Part shown: in pieces, positions 1 through 5,284 of the stretch
Numbering within the stretch: position 1 is the first letter of the stretch
Layout of the letters: every line of letters begins with the position of its first letter
Assembly (NCBI GenBank): GCA_040902925.1
Contig: JBBDWJ010000119.1
Span: 1 to 6,157 of the forward strand
Length of the DNA: 6,157 nucleotides
Direction: 5' to 3'
Source of the DNA: JBBDWJ01 sp040902925
GTDB taxonomy: Bacteria; Acidobacteriota; Terriglobia; Bryobacterales; UBA6623
Notes under the pieces: model-generated
What the model saw: the letters and a program-made list of their open reading frames with translations, nothing else
Told to the model about the DNA's origin: nothing
Database searches by the model: none
Position numbers and translations under genes: made by a program

Positions 1-2
1 GC

Positions 3-44
3 CGACTTTCAGTCGAAATCAAACCTACCGGCTTTAGCCGGTAG
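3..44. repeat. REP-like pair of small palindromes
   Basis: Two perfect hairpins lie close together. The first has arms CGACT (3-7) and AGTCG (11-15). The second has arms CTACCGGC (25-32) and GCCGGTAG (37-44) around a TTTA loop. Short GC-rich palindromes with a TTTA-type loop between genes resemble REP elements mobilised by REP-associated tyrosine transposases, but no such transposase is in the window, so the assignment is by appearance only. The upstream neighbour is cut off by the window edge, so a terminator role for that gene is also possible, although no T-tract follows. Confidence 0.45.
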
Positions 45-114
45 TTGTTCAGTTCGTGTCGCATAGGAATCGGGCAGCCTCGCAATACATAGTAACCCTT
101 CGGTGATGCTTGCT

Positions 115-148
115 CCGCCAGCGATTCCTGCAAGGGACGCTGCGGCGG
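115..148. other. Long bulged hairpin in the left intergenic region
   Basis: CCGCCAGCG (115-123) pairs with CGCT (138-141) and GGCGG (144-148), leaving a 2-nt GC bulge. Inside, TTCCT (125-129) pairs with AGGGA (133-137), with one G-T pair, around a GCA loop. This makes about 14 base pairs with two small bulges, much more than expected by chance in a short stretch. A further 5-bp hairpin lies at 191-205. The rest of 45-261 shows no convincing reading frame, tRNA or known RNA motif. The structure could be part of a REP cluster, a structured leader or a small RNA; I cannot tell which. Confidence 0.4.
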
Positions 149-261
149 CTCCGCGAGGTTTATCCGAGGCGGGTGTACGGGCCTACGCTTATCCGTTTCG
201 CGGATTGTTTATCGTGGCGGCTGTGGCCTGAGGGTCGCGGGCTTGCGTCCAGTGTCGTGGA

Positions 262-280
262 GTGATTACAATGTAATTAC
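262..280 (+). promoter_or_regulatory. Palindromic operator over the -10 region of the mazEF-type operon
   Basis: GTGATTACAATGTAATTAC is an imperfect 19-bp palindrome: 9-nt arms around a central A at 271, with 8 of 9 positions pairing and a perfect ATTACA/TGTAAT core. It contains TACAAT (267-272), one base from the sigma-70 -10 consensus. A matching -35 is weak (TTGCGT, 243-248). Transcription would start near 279, leaving only a few leader bases before the antitoxin ATG at 284. MazE-family antitoxins commonly repress their own promoter by binding such palindromes, so this is the likely autoregulatory site (inferred). Confidence 0.6.
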
Positions 281-283
281 GTC

Positions 284-541
284 ATGGCCACGAAGACACG
301 CCTCGTTTCGATCGGCAACTCCCGCGGAATACGAATCCCAAAGGCGCTCTTGGAGCAAGCGCAGCTTCCGGAAGAATTGGAGCTGCACGTGCAGCCTGGG
401 CGGCTTGTGGTCGTCGGGGCGAAGCGCCCCAGATCCGGCTGGTCGGCGGCGGCACGGAAGATGCGAGAGCGAAATGACGACGTGTTGCTCGACGCGTCTC
501 ACCCCACGGCGTTCGATGAGGTGGAGTGGGCATGGAAGTAG
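284..541 (+). CDS. MazE-like AbrB-fold antitoxin
   Basis: An 85-residue protein. Residues 4-47 look like a SpoVT-AbrB swapped-hairpin DNA-binding domain; the signature is SIGNSRGIRIPKALLEQ (residues 9-25), typical of MazE antitoxins. The tail from about residue 50 is polar and ends in FDEVEWAWK, an acidic and aromatic segment like those with which MazE antitoxins wrap their toxin. In such systems the protein neutralises the MazF RNase, and the dimer, alone or with toxin, represses the operon. No good Shine-Dalgarno precedes ATG 284, which fits a nearly leaderless message. The gene overlaps the downstream toxin by 10 nt, so translational coupling is likely. It appears complete. Family assignment is firm; the pairing follows from position. 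Confidence 0.88.
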   Translation: MATKTRLVSIGNSRGIRIPKALLEQAQLPEELELHVQPGRLVVVGAKRPRSGWSAAARKMRERNDDVLLDASHPTAFDEVEWAWK

Positions 542-870
542 CCGCTGTGGCGGTGAAACGCAGCGGCGTCTATCTGGTCGCTCTTGATCCGACGCTGGGA
601 AGCGAAATCCGCAAAACGCGGCCCTGCGTCGTGGTTTCGCCGGACGAATTAAACGCCCATCTCCGAACAGCGATTGTCGCGCCGTTGACGACCGGCGGGC
701 AGGCGTATCCCTGGCGGCCACGCTGCCGTTTTCAGAATCAGGCCGGCTTTATCGCGCTGGACCAGCTAAGAACCGTCGACAACGGGCGCTTGATCCAACG
801 AATTGGCACGCTTCCTTCCCGGACGATGGCAACGATTCTGGGAACCCTGCAGGAAATGTTCGCGCCGTAG
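532..870 (+). CDS. MazF/PemK-family mRNA interferase toxin
   Basis: A 112-residue protein with the hallmark N-terminus of MazF/PemK toxins: SGVYLVALDPTLGSEIRKTRP, then CVVVSPDELN and VAPLTT. Matched to E. coli MazF from memory, the catalytic Arg29 and Thr52 correspond to Arg30 and Thr53 here, so it should be an active, sequence-specific single-strand endoribonuclease acting on mRNA in the cytoplasm. The C-terminal half (ALDQLRTVDNGRL, then a helix to the end) is also typical, and the length is normal. I chose ATG 532 over GTG 526 because GGAG at 523-526 and GAGG at 518-521 sit well for it. It overlaps the antitoxin by 10 nt. The target motif cannot be read from sequence. Confidence 0.92.
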   Translation: MEVAAVAVKRSGVYLVALDPTLGSEIRKTRPCVVVSPDELNAHLRTAIVAPLTTGGQAYPWRPRCRFQNQAGFIALDQLRTVDNGRLIQRIGTLPSRTMATILGTLQEMFAP

Positions 871-927
871 CCCTGGCGCCCGCCACCTCCGGCTAACGGA
901 ATCTGATCCCCCGCGTCTATCCCACAA

Positions 928-965
928 CGCGCCGGGAACTTTTCGCGGCGCGCGACAGTATATAT
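928..965 (+). promoter_or_regulatory. Strong hairpin with a possible ECF-type promoter upstream of the DUF4097 gene
   Basis: CGCGCCG (928-934) pairs with CGGCGCG (946-952), and GAA (936-938) with TTC (942-944), around a CTT loop with one G-G mismatch. No T-tract follows, so it is a poor intrinsic terminator. The left arm and loop contain GGGAACTT (934-941), which resembles the GGAAC -35 element used by ECF sigma factors; TATATA (959-964) lies 17-19 nt downstream as a possible -10. The promoter would drive the gene at 1090 with about a 120-nt leader. The hairpin is seen directly; the promoter reading is weak inference. The remainder of 871-1089 holds only small stems. Confidence 0.3.
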
Positions 966-1089
966 CCCTATCCGTATGACGCATGCCCGGCTTGGCGGCA
1001 GCCGTTGAAGGCTAGAGCAGGCGGGCCGAAGGCCTTGCCAGCGCGGTGTGACAGGTCATGATCGGGCATTCGTTAGAAGAGGTGACGCA

Positions 1090-2058
1090 ATGAGATTTCG
1101 ACGATGGCGCGGGCTGCCGCTGCTGGCCGCATGCCTGCTATTCGCCGCCACGGCCGCGGTGGCCGCCGATGGCACTTTTGAGCAGACCTTTCAGGTTTCG
1201 GGAGCGGTCGATCTGGACGCCCAGACCCACTCCGGCAACATCAGCGTGCGGACTGGCGGCGCCGGGTCAGTCTTTGTGCGCGGCACGATCACAGTACAAC
1301 GCAGATATTCGTCCGACGCCGACAGCATCGTGCGGCAACTGCAGGCCAATCCTCCTCTCGATCAGACCGGCAACACCATCCTGATTCGAAATATCGATGA
1401 CGATCTGAAACGGAAGGTCTCGATCAGCTATGAGATCACGACGCCTGCCGAGACTACGGCCGACGCTCAGACCGGCTCAGGGAACATCGACATCGACGGC
1501 GTCCGCGGCCCGGTCGAAGCCAACACGGGGTCGGGGAATATCGAAATCGCCAACGTGTCGGGTACGACCAAAACCAACACGGGCTCGGGCAACATCGATC
1601 TTTCGTCGATCGGCGCTTCCAGCCGCGCAGGCACCGGCAGCGGCAACATAGTGGCTCGCGGCGTTAGCGGCGACTTCGCCGGACGAACCGGCAGCGGCAA
1701 TGTGATTGTCGAACAGGCAGCCGGCGGTAACGTCGAGATGAACTCCGGCTCGGGCAACCTCGAAGCGCGCGGCGTGCGCGGATCGCTCAGCGCCTCGACC
1801 GGCAGCGGCGGCGTTAGCGCCGAAGGAGAGATGACGTCGGACTGGAACCTGCGAACCAGCTCGGGTTCGGTTCATGTCAGCTTGCCGTCCGAAGCGGCTT
1901 TTACGATCCAAGCGCGCTCTTCGTCGGGCAGCATCGAGGTCAATCACCCGATGATGGTGCAGGGGCGCATCGGACGCCGGGAGGTCAACGGCACGGTGCG
2001 CGGCGGCGGAGCGCTTCTCGCCGTTAGCACGTCATCGGGTAGTATCCGGATCGACTAA
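1090..2058 (+). CDS. Exported DUF4097-family beta-solenoid-like repeat protein
   Basis: A 322-residue protein. It starts with a classic signal peptide: basic MRFRRWRG, a leucine/alanine-rich core, and likely cleavage after Ala25 or Ala26 before DGTFEQ, so it is exported. Residues about 128-245 carry the motif TGSGN[I/V/L] every 18 residues (Thr at 128, 146, 164, 182, 200, then slightly shifted), followed by SSGS[V/I] variants near 258, 279 and 317. This pattern marks DUF4097/adhesin-like proteins, predicted to fold as a right- or left-handed beta solenoid; their molecular role is not established. ATG 1090 is preferred over an upstream GTG at 1048 because AGAGGTGA (1078-1085) precedes it and the signal peptide then starts properly. 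It stands alone, with the mazEF pair before and vapBC after. Confidence 0.82.
   Translation: MRFRRWRGLPLLAACLLFAATAAVAADGTFEQTFQVSGAVDLDAQTHSGNISVRTGGAGSVFVRGTITVQRRYSSDADSIVRQLQANPPLDQTGNTILIRNIDDDLKRKVSISYEITTPAETTADAQTGSGNIDIDGVRGPVEANTGSGNIEIANVSGTTKTNTGSGNIDLSSIGASSRAGTGSGNIVARGVSGDFAGRTGSGNVIVEQAAGGNVEMNSGSGNLEARGVRGSLSASTGSGGVSAEGEMTSDWNLRTSSGSVHVSLPSEAAFTIQARSSSGSIEVNHPMMVQGRIGRREVNGTVRGGGALLAVSTSSGSIRID
1471..1812 (+). repeat. 54-bp coding tandem repeat encoding TGSGN units
   Basis: Seven consecutive units within the DUF4097 gene encode TGSGN-type motifs. Six of the spacings are 18 residues (54 bp) or, once, 19. The protein motif is kept more strictly than the DNA: the motif is written with different codons (for example ggctcaggg, gggtcgggg, ggctcgggc, ggcagcggc), which points to old repeats held by selection on structure rather than a recent DNA duplication. 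Confidence 0.75.
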
Positions 2059-2115
2059 ACGACACTTTGCCCGGCGGGTCGCGGTCACGGATAAGCACTG
2101 TGATCGGCGGGGTCG

Positions 2116-2136
2116 TGATGTGCTAGCATCTGATGT
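2116..2136 (+). promoter_or_regulatory. Extended -10 promoter and palindrome of the vapBC operon
   Basis: TGCTAGCAT (2121-2129) reads as an extended -10 (TGC followed by TAGCAT) and contains the 8-bp palindrome TGCTAGCA (2121-2128). TGATGT occurs on both sides, at 2116-2121 and 2131-2136, directly repeated 15 nt apart. No good -35 is visible. Transcription would begin at about 2136-2137, that is at the antitoxin ATG, implying a leaderless mRNA; there is indeed no Shine-Dalgarno. The palindrome and repeats are plausible VapB/VapBC binding sites (inferred). Confidence 0.45.
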
Positions 2137-2361
2137 ATGCGCACCACGATGGACATCGACGACGATGTCTTGTCGGCAGCCAAGGAACTGGCCGCTGCCG
2201 AGCGCACCAGTACGGGAAAAGTGATTTCTAATCTGGCGCGGGCCGGCTTGCAGCGAGGTTCGGCTGCAGCAACCAAGCGGCGGAACGGACTTCCCCTGCT
2301 GCCGGGCCGTCGCAACCTTGTCACTTCGGAGCAGGTCGAGAGGCTCCTCGACGACGAATGA
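2137..2361 (+). CDS. VapB-type ribbon-helix-helix antitoxin
   Basis: A 74-residue protein. The N-terminus MRTTMDIDDDVLSAAKELA is the strand and first helix of a MetJ/CopG-type ribbon-helix-helix domain, and TSTGKVISNLARAGLQ (residues 25-40) is its second helix. Such dimers bind operator DNA. The remainder, with RRNGLPLLPGRRNLVTSEQVERLLDDE, is the flexible tail expected to occupy the toxin active site. In this VapB subgroup the antitoxin neutralises a PIN-domain RNase and represses the operon with it. The stop overlaps the toxin start as ATGA. The start at 2137 lacks a ribosome site but lies right at the predicted transcription start. It appears complete. Confidence 0.87.
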   Translation: MRTTMDIDDDVLSAAKELAAAERTSTGKVISNLARAGLQRGSAAATKRRNGLPLLPGRRNLVTSEQVERLLDDE

Positions 2362-2786
2362 GGGCTCTGTGTGACGTCAACGTCCTGATCGCGCTATTTG
2401 ACGGCGGACATGTTCACCATGACCTCGCCCACCGCTGGTGGTTCCACAATCGGCGCAGTGGCTGGGCGACCTGCCCCCTAACCGAGAACGGTTTTGTCCG
2501 AGTGCTGTCTCAGCCGCATTATCCGAACCGGGTCTCCGCGACAGCCGCTATCGAGTTTCTGGAAAGTGCCCGGCAGACGCCAAGGCACGAGTTCTGGACG
2601 GACGATGTTTCCCTGACCAGTCAGGAAGTGTTCGTGCGGGATCGAATCCTAAGTTCGAAGCTGATCACCGATTTGTATCTTCTCTCTCTGGCTGTTCGTC
2701 GAAATGCCCGTCTGGTGACGTTCGACAAGAACATCCCTCTGTCAGCCGTCGTTGGGGCAACCACTCAGAATCTCATCGCCCTCTAG
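2358..2786 (+). CDS. VapC-type PIN-domain ribonuclease toxin
   Basis: A 142-residue PIN-domain protein with all four acidic metal-binding residues: Asp6 in CDVNVL, Glu43 in LTENGFVRVL, Asp105 in LITDLYLLSLA and Asp123 in VTFDKN. VapC toxins are Mg2+-dependent endoribonucleases that cut tRNA or rRNA and halt translation; the specific target cannot be predicted here. The length is normal and the fold appears intact, so it is probably active. It starts within the antitoxin stop (ATGA), with a weak GAGAGG (2338-2343) 14 nt upstream, so translation likely depends on coupling. No convincing terminator follows; a CCATGG hairpin lies 36 nt downstream. Confidence 0.92.
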   Translation: MRALCDVNVLIALFDGGHVHHDLAHRWWFHNRRSGWATCPLTENGFVRVLSQPHYPNRVSATAAIEFLESARQTPRHEFWTDDVSLTSQEVFVRDRILSSKLITDLYLLSLAVRRNARLVTFDKNIPLSAVVGATTQNLIAL

Positions 2787-2816
2787 CAGAGATCCCAAAA
2801 ATCATCCTGCCGCCGC

Positions 2817-2840
2817 GTCAACCATGGTAGTCAACCATGG
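2817..2840. repeat. Tandem GTCAACCATGG repeat forming a hairpin
   Basis: The 11-mer GTCAACCATGG occurs twice, at 2817-2827 and 2830-2840. Because CCATGG is itself palindromic, the stretch can also fold: CCATGGT (2822-2828) pairs with ACCATGG (2834-2840) around an AGTCA loop. There is no T-tract, so it is a weak terminator candidate for vapBC; paired sites for a dimeric regulator are an alternative. The rest of 2841-3029 shows no gene, only a small GCCTG/CAGGC hairpin at 3000-3013 and no clear promoter. Confidence 0.4.
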
Positions 2841-3029
2841 CAAACGTACCTCCCTGAGAGAACCTTGATGGATTCGAGGTGCGTTGTTCGTCAATGCGCT
2901 CTGGTTGTCTCGACGGAACCGTGAAACGAGCAGCGCAAAGTTACGTTCCGCCTGGGGTTTCCCTCTCCTACATTCGTGCTACCGTGATACACCAGCAGGG
3001 CCTGAAAGCAGGCAGAATACTGGCAAGCA

Positions 3030-3037
3030 GGGGGGGG
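3030..3037 (+). promoter_or_regulatory. G8 homopolymer serving as ribosome binding site
   Basis: Eight consecutive G, preceded by A, end 5 nt before ATG 3043 of the GGT-like gene. This is the only Shine-Dalgarno-like sequence there. A run of this length is prone to slippage in replication and to miscounting in sequencing, so the spacing to the start may vary. Confidence 0.5.
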
Positions 3038-3042
3038 CATTC

Positions 3043-4882
3043 ATGAAGTTCAGGGGCTTGATTCCTGCCGTGCTGATCGTCGCCGCGGCCGCGACGCAAA
3101 CTCTCGCGCAGCGCTACGAGCGCGTGGCTGTAGCGGGCGATGGACCACCGGGCACGATGAAGCCGCTGCTGTGGGGCAGCCAATACGCTGTTAGCTCGAT
3201 GCGCGCGCAGGCCACAATGGCTGCCGAACGCATTCTACGCGACGGTGGCAACGCCTTTGATGCCATCGTTGCGGGGCAGGCCGCTCTCGCTGTCGTGCAC
3301 CCCGCCGCGAACGGTATCGGCTCCGATGCGGTTCTTCTGGTGTATGACGCCGCCGCAAAAAAGGTGTGGTCCATCAACGCCGAGGGCACTGCTCCGAAGC
3401 TGGCTACCATCGAGTGGTACCAGAAAAATCACGACGGAAAACTGCCGGTCGATGATTCGCTGCTGGCCGGCACGGTTCCTGGTGTTCCCGACGCCTGGTA
3501 CATTCTGCTTTCGCGCTGGGGAACGAAGAGTTTCGCCGAGGTGCTGGCGCCGGCTATCGAACTCGCCGCGGAGGGTTACGCGCTGCCAGGCAGCCATGCG
3601 CGCTCGTTCGACTCCGAGCGTTTGGCGAAATATCCTTCGAGCTCGCGCGTCTATTCTCCTGACGGCAAGAAGTGGAAAGCGGGCGAGGTTTTTCGGAACC
3701 CCGCGCTCGCCAACACGTTCCGGCGGCTGGTCGAAGCAGAACAGCAGGCAAACGGCCAGGGTCGCCAGGCCGCGTTGCTCGCGGCGCGCGACCGTTTCTA
3801 CAAAGGCGACATCGCGCGCGAGATGGCGGCTTTTTCGGAGGCCAACGGCGGCCTGTTCCGCTACGACGATTTCGCTTCTTACTCCGCCAAGGTCGAAGAA
3901 CCGGTGTCGGTGAACTACCGCGGCTATGAAGTCTATAAGAACCCGTCGTCCAATCAGGGGCCTGCCGAGCTTTTCATGTTGACCCTTCTCGAAGGCTACG
4001 ACTTGAAAAAGATGGGCCACAACAGCGCCGACTATATTCACACCGCCGTCGAGGCGGTGAAGCTGGCGATGGCGGACCGCGATACTTTCCTCGGCGATAC
4101 GGATTTCATTCGCATTCCCTACGAGGGATTGTTATCGGAGCAATACGCCGCCGAGCGCCGCAAGCTCATTGATCCTGAAAAAGCTTCTGAAGAGTTCCGG
4201 CCCGGCGCGCCTGAAAAGTTCATGGCGGGGTTCGAGACCGTCGACCGGCCGCGCGATTTCACGCTCGAAGGCGATGCCGACCACACCGGCGACACCAGCT
4301 ACATCACAGTCGTCGATCGCCAGCGCAACGCGATCTCGTTTACGCCGAGCTTGCACAGCAGCTACGGCACCAAAGTGGTGATGGGCGATCTTGGATTCTT
4401 CCTCAACTGCCGCGGCGATTATTTTTCTTTGGTGCCCGGGCACGCCAACGCGCTCGAACCCGGCAAGCGCCCGCGGAGCACGNNNNNNNNNNCTACAGGG
4501 AACGCTCGTGCTCAAGGATGGCAAGCCGTTTCTCGTCACGGGGAGCCCCGGCGGCGACGACCAGTGCATGCGAACCATGCAGACGCTGCTGAACATCGTG
4601 GATTTTGGCATGGACGTGCAGCAAGCGATCGAAGCGCCGCGCTGGTCGACGGAGAGTTTTCCGTCGTCGGTGTTCCCGCACACTATGTATCCGGCCGATC
4701 TGAAGGTCGAAAGCCGCGTCGCCACCGCGGTGCGCGCCGAGCTAGTGCGCCGGGGCCACAAAGTTACGGTCAACCCACCGTGGAGCATGTCGCAGAACGC
4801 CGCGATTCTCATTGACCCTGAAACCGGCTCGCTGGCAGCCGGCGCTGATCCGCGCACCGGGGCGCATGCTTTGGCGTGGTAG
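3043..4882 (+). CDS. Exported gamma-glutamyltransferase-like Ntn-hydrolase (interrupted by an assembly gap)
   Basis: A GGT-family protein, about 609 residues if the N run stands for nothing. A signal peptide (MKFRGL, hydrophobic core, likely cleavage after TLA at residue 22) sends it to the periplasm or outside. Features in order: GGNAFDAIVAG (69-79), VVHPAANGIG, then the small-subunit start GDTSYITVVD with nucleophile Thr418 (codon 4294-4296), where family members cut themselves into two chains. The oxyanion-hole residues map to Ser479/Thr480 and Gly500/Gly501 (GSPGGDD). The small subunit would be 192 residues, against about 190 in E. coli. However, E. coli Arg114, Asn411, Gln430 and Asp433, which bind the gamma-glutamyl group, align with Glu114, His438, Arg457 and Tyr460, and the lid loop is about 10 residues shorter. 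True substrate is therefore uncertain. ATG 3043 is chosen for the signal peptide. Downstream of the N run the frame shifts to codons starting at 4493. Confidence 0.85.
4483..4492. other. Assembly gap (10 N)
   Basis: Ten unknown bases inside the GGT-like gene. The coding frame ends on codon ACG (4480-4482) and resumes with CTA at 4493, so a literal 10-nt gap would break the frame. Alignment of the flanks with E. coli GGT is continuous with no residue missing, so the number of N is probably an assembler placeholder. Confidence 0.97.
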
Positions 4883-4894
4883 GTAAAGGAACCC

Positions 4895-4920
4895 GCCAGG
4901 CTTTGCTGGCAAAGCCATTT
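4895..4920 (+). terminator. Weak terminator with two competing hairpins after the GGT-like gene
   Basis: GGCTTTG (4899-4905) pairs perfectly with CAAAGCC (4910-4916) around CTGG and is followed by ATTTCCTT, a poor T-tract. The alternative pairing GCCAG (4895-4899) with CTGGC (4906-4910) excludes the first. It lies 13 nt after the stop codon. It most likely ends ggt transcription, perhaps inefficiently, and almost touches the -35 of the next operon. Confidence 0.45.
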
Positions 4921-4922
4921 CC

Positions 4923-4951
4923 TTGACAGGTTTTCAACCAGAGGATAGCCT
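4923..4951 (+). promoter_or_regulatory. Sigma-70-type promoter of the AbrB/RelE operon
   Basis: A perfect TTGACA (4923-4928), a 17-nt spacer and TAGCCT (4946-4951), which keeps the important first, second and last bases of the -10. Transcription would start near 4958, about 42 nt before the antitoxin ATG, so the palindrome at 4966-4990 would lie just downstream of the start point, well placed for repression. Confidence 0.5.
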
Positions 4952-4965
4952 GAAGGGAGGACGAA

Positions 4966-4990
4966 TGTTCAACAGTTGAACTATTGAACA
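4966..4990 (+). promoter_or_regulatory. 25-bp near-perfect palindrome, likely antitoxin operator
   Basis: TGTTCAA (4966-4972) pairs with TTGAACA (4984-4990), and AGTT (4974-4977) with AACT (4979-4982), about a central G at 4978; 11 of 12 positions pair. Nested in it is a second, perfect palindrome GTTCAAC-A-GTTGAAC (4967-4981), so the TTGAAC half-site occurs three times. It ends 9 nt before the AbrB-type antitoxin gene. AbrB-fold antitoxins bind such sites, so autoregulation is the simplest reading. Confidence 0.65.
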
Positions 4991-4999
4991 AAAACCAAG

Positions 5000-5284
5000 A
5001 TGCCTATCGTTGCCGTCAAGAACAAATATCAAGTTGTCATTCCGGCCAAGCTCCGCAAGCAGGTCGGTATCGAGGTAGGAGACCTGCTAGAGGCTAAGGT
5101 CGAGCGCGGCAAGGTAACGTTCACCCCGAAGTCACTCGTTGACCGTGGCATCGCCGAGAGCCTGGAAGATTTCCGCAAGGGCCGATCTCATGGTCCGTTT
5201 GAGACTGCTGACGAGATGGCTGCGTCTCTCGATGCCAACGCCAAGAAGGTAAGTGTTAAGCGAGCGAAACGCTCCCTTCGATGA
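5000..5284 (+). CDS. AbrB-fold antitoxin of a RelE-type module
   Basis: A 94-residue protein. Residues 3-47 form a SpoVT-AbrB domain with the signature KNKYQVVIPAKLRKQVGIEVGD, followed by a strand pair (LLEAKVERGKVTFTPKS). The C-terminal half, GIAESLEDFRKGRSHGPFETADEMAASLD, resembles the tails of antitoxins that bind RelE-type toxins, and the last 15 residues are strongly basic. Thus the DNA-binding part is MazE-like but the partner is RelE-like, a known mix-and-match arrangement. No Shine-Dalgarno sits directly before ATG 5000; the good AAGGGAGG at 4953-4960 is 39 nt away and instead precedes a four-codon reading frame at 4965-4979. The stop overlaps the toxin start as ATGA. Confidence 0.87.
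   Translation: MPIVAVKNKYQVVIPAKLRKQVGIEVGDLLEAKVERGKVTFTPKSLVDRGIAESLEDFRKGRSHGPFETADEMAASLDANAKKVSVKRAKRSLR

Noticed and set aside
1048..1089. GTG start 14 codons upstream of the DUF4097 gene
   Set aside because: It would place charged residues before the signal peptide; ATG 1090 has AGAGGTGA at good spacing.
1477..1947. Minus-strand frames opposite the TGSGN repeats
   Set aside because: They are by-products of the repeated GC-rich coding sequence; no start signals or recognisable product.
2884..3042. Upstream extension of the GGT-like gene
   Set aside because: The extra 53 residues are unlike the family, and starting at ATG 3043 gives a proper signal peptide and a G-rich ribosome site at correct spacing.
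3235..4041. 268-codon minus-strand frame opposite the GGT-like gene
   Set aside because: It mirrors the codon structure of a clearly recognised protein gene; long antisense frames are common in GC-rich coding DNA, and it matches no family I know.
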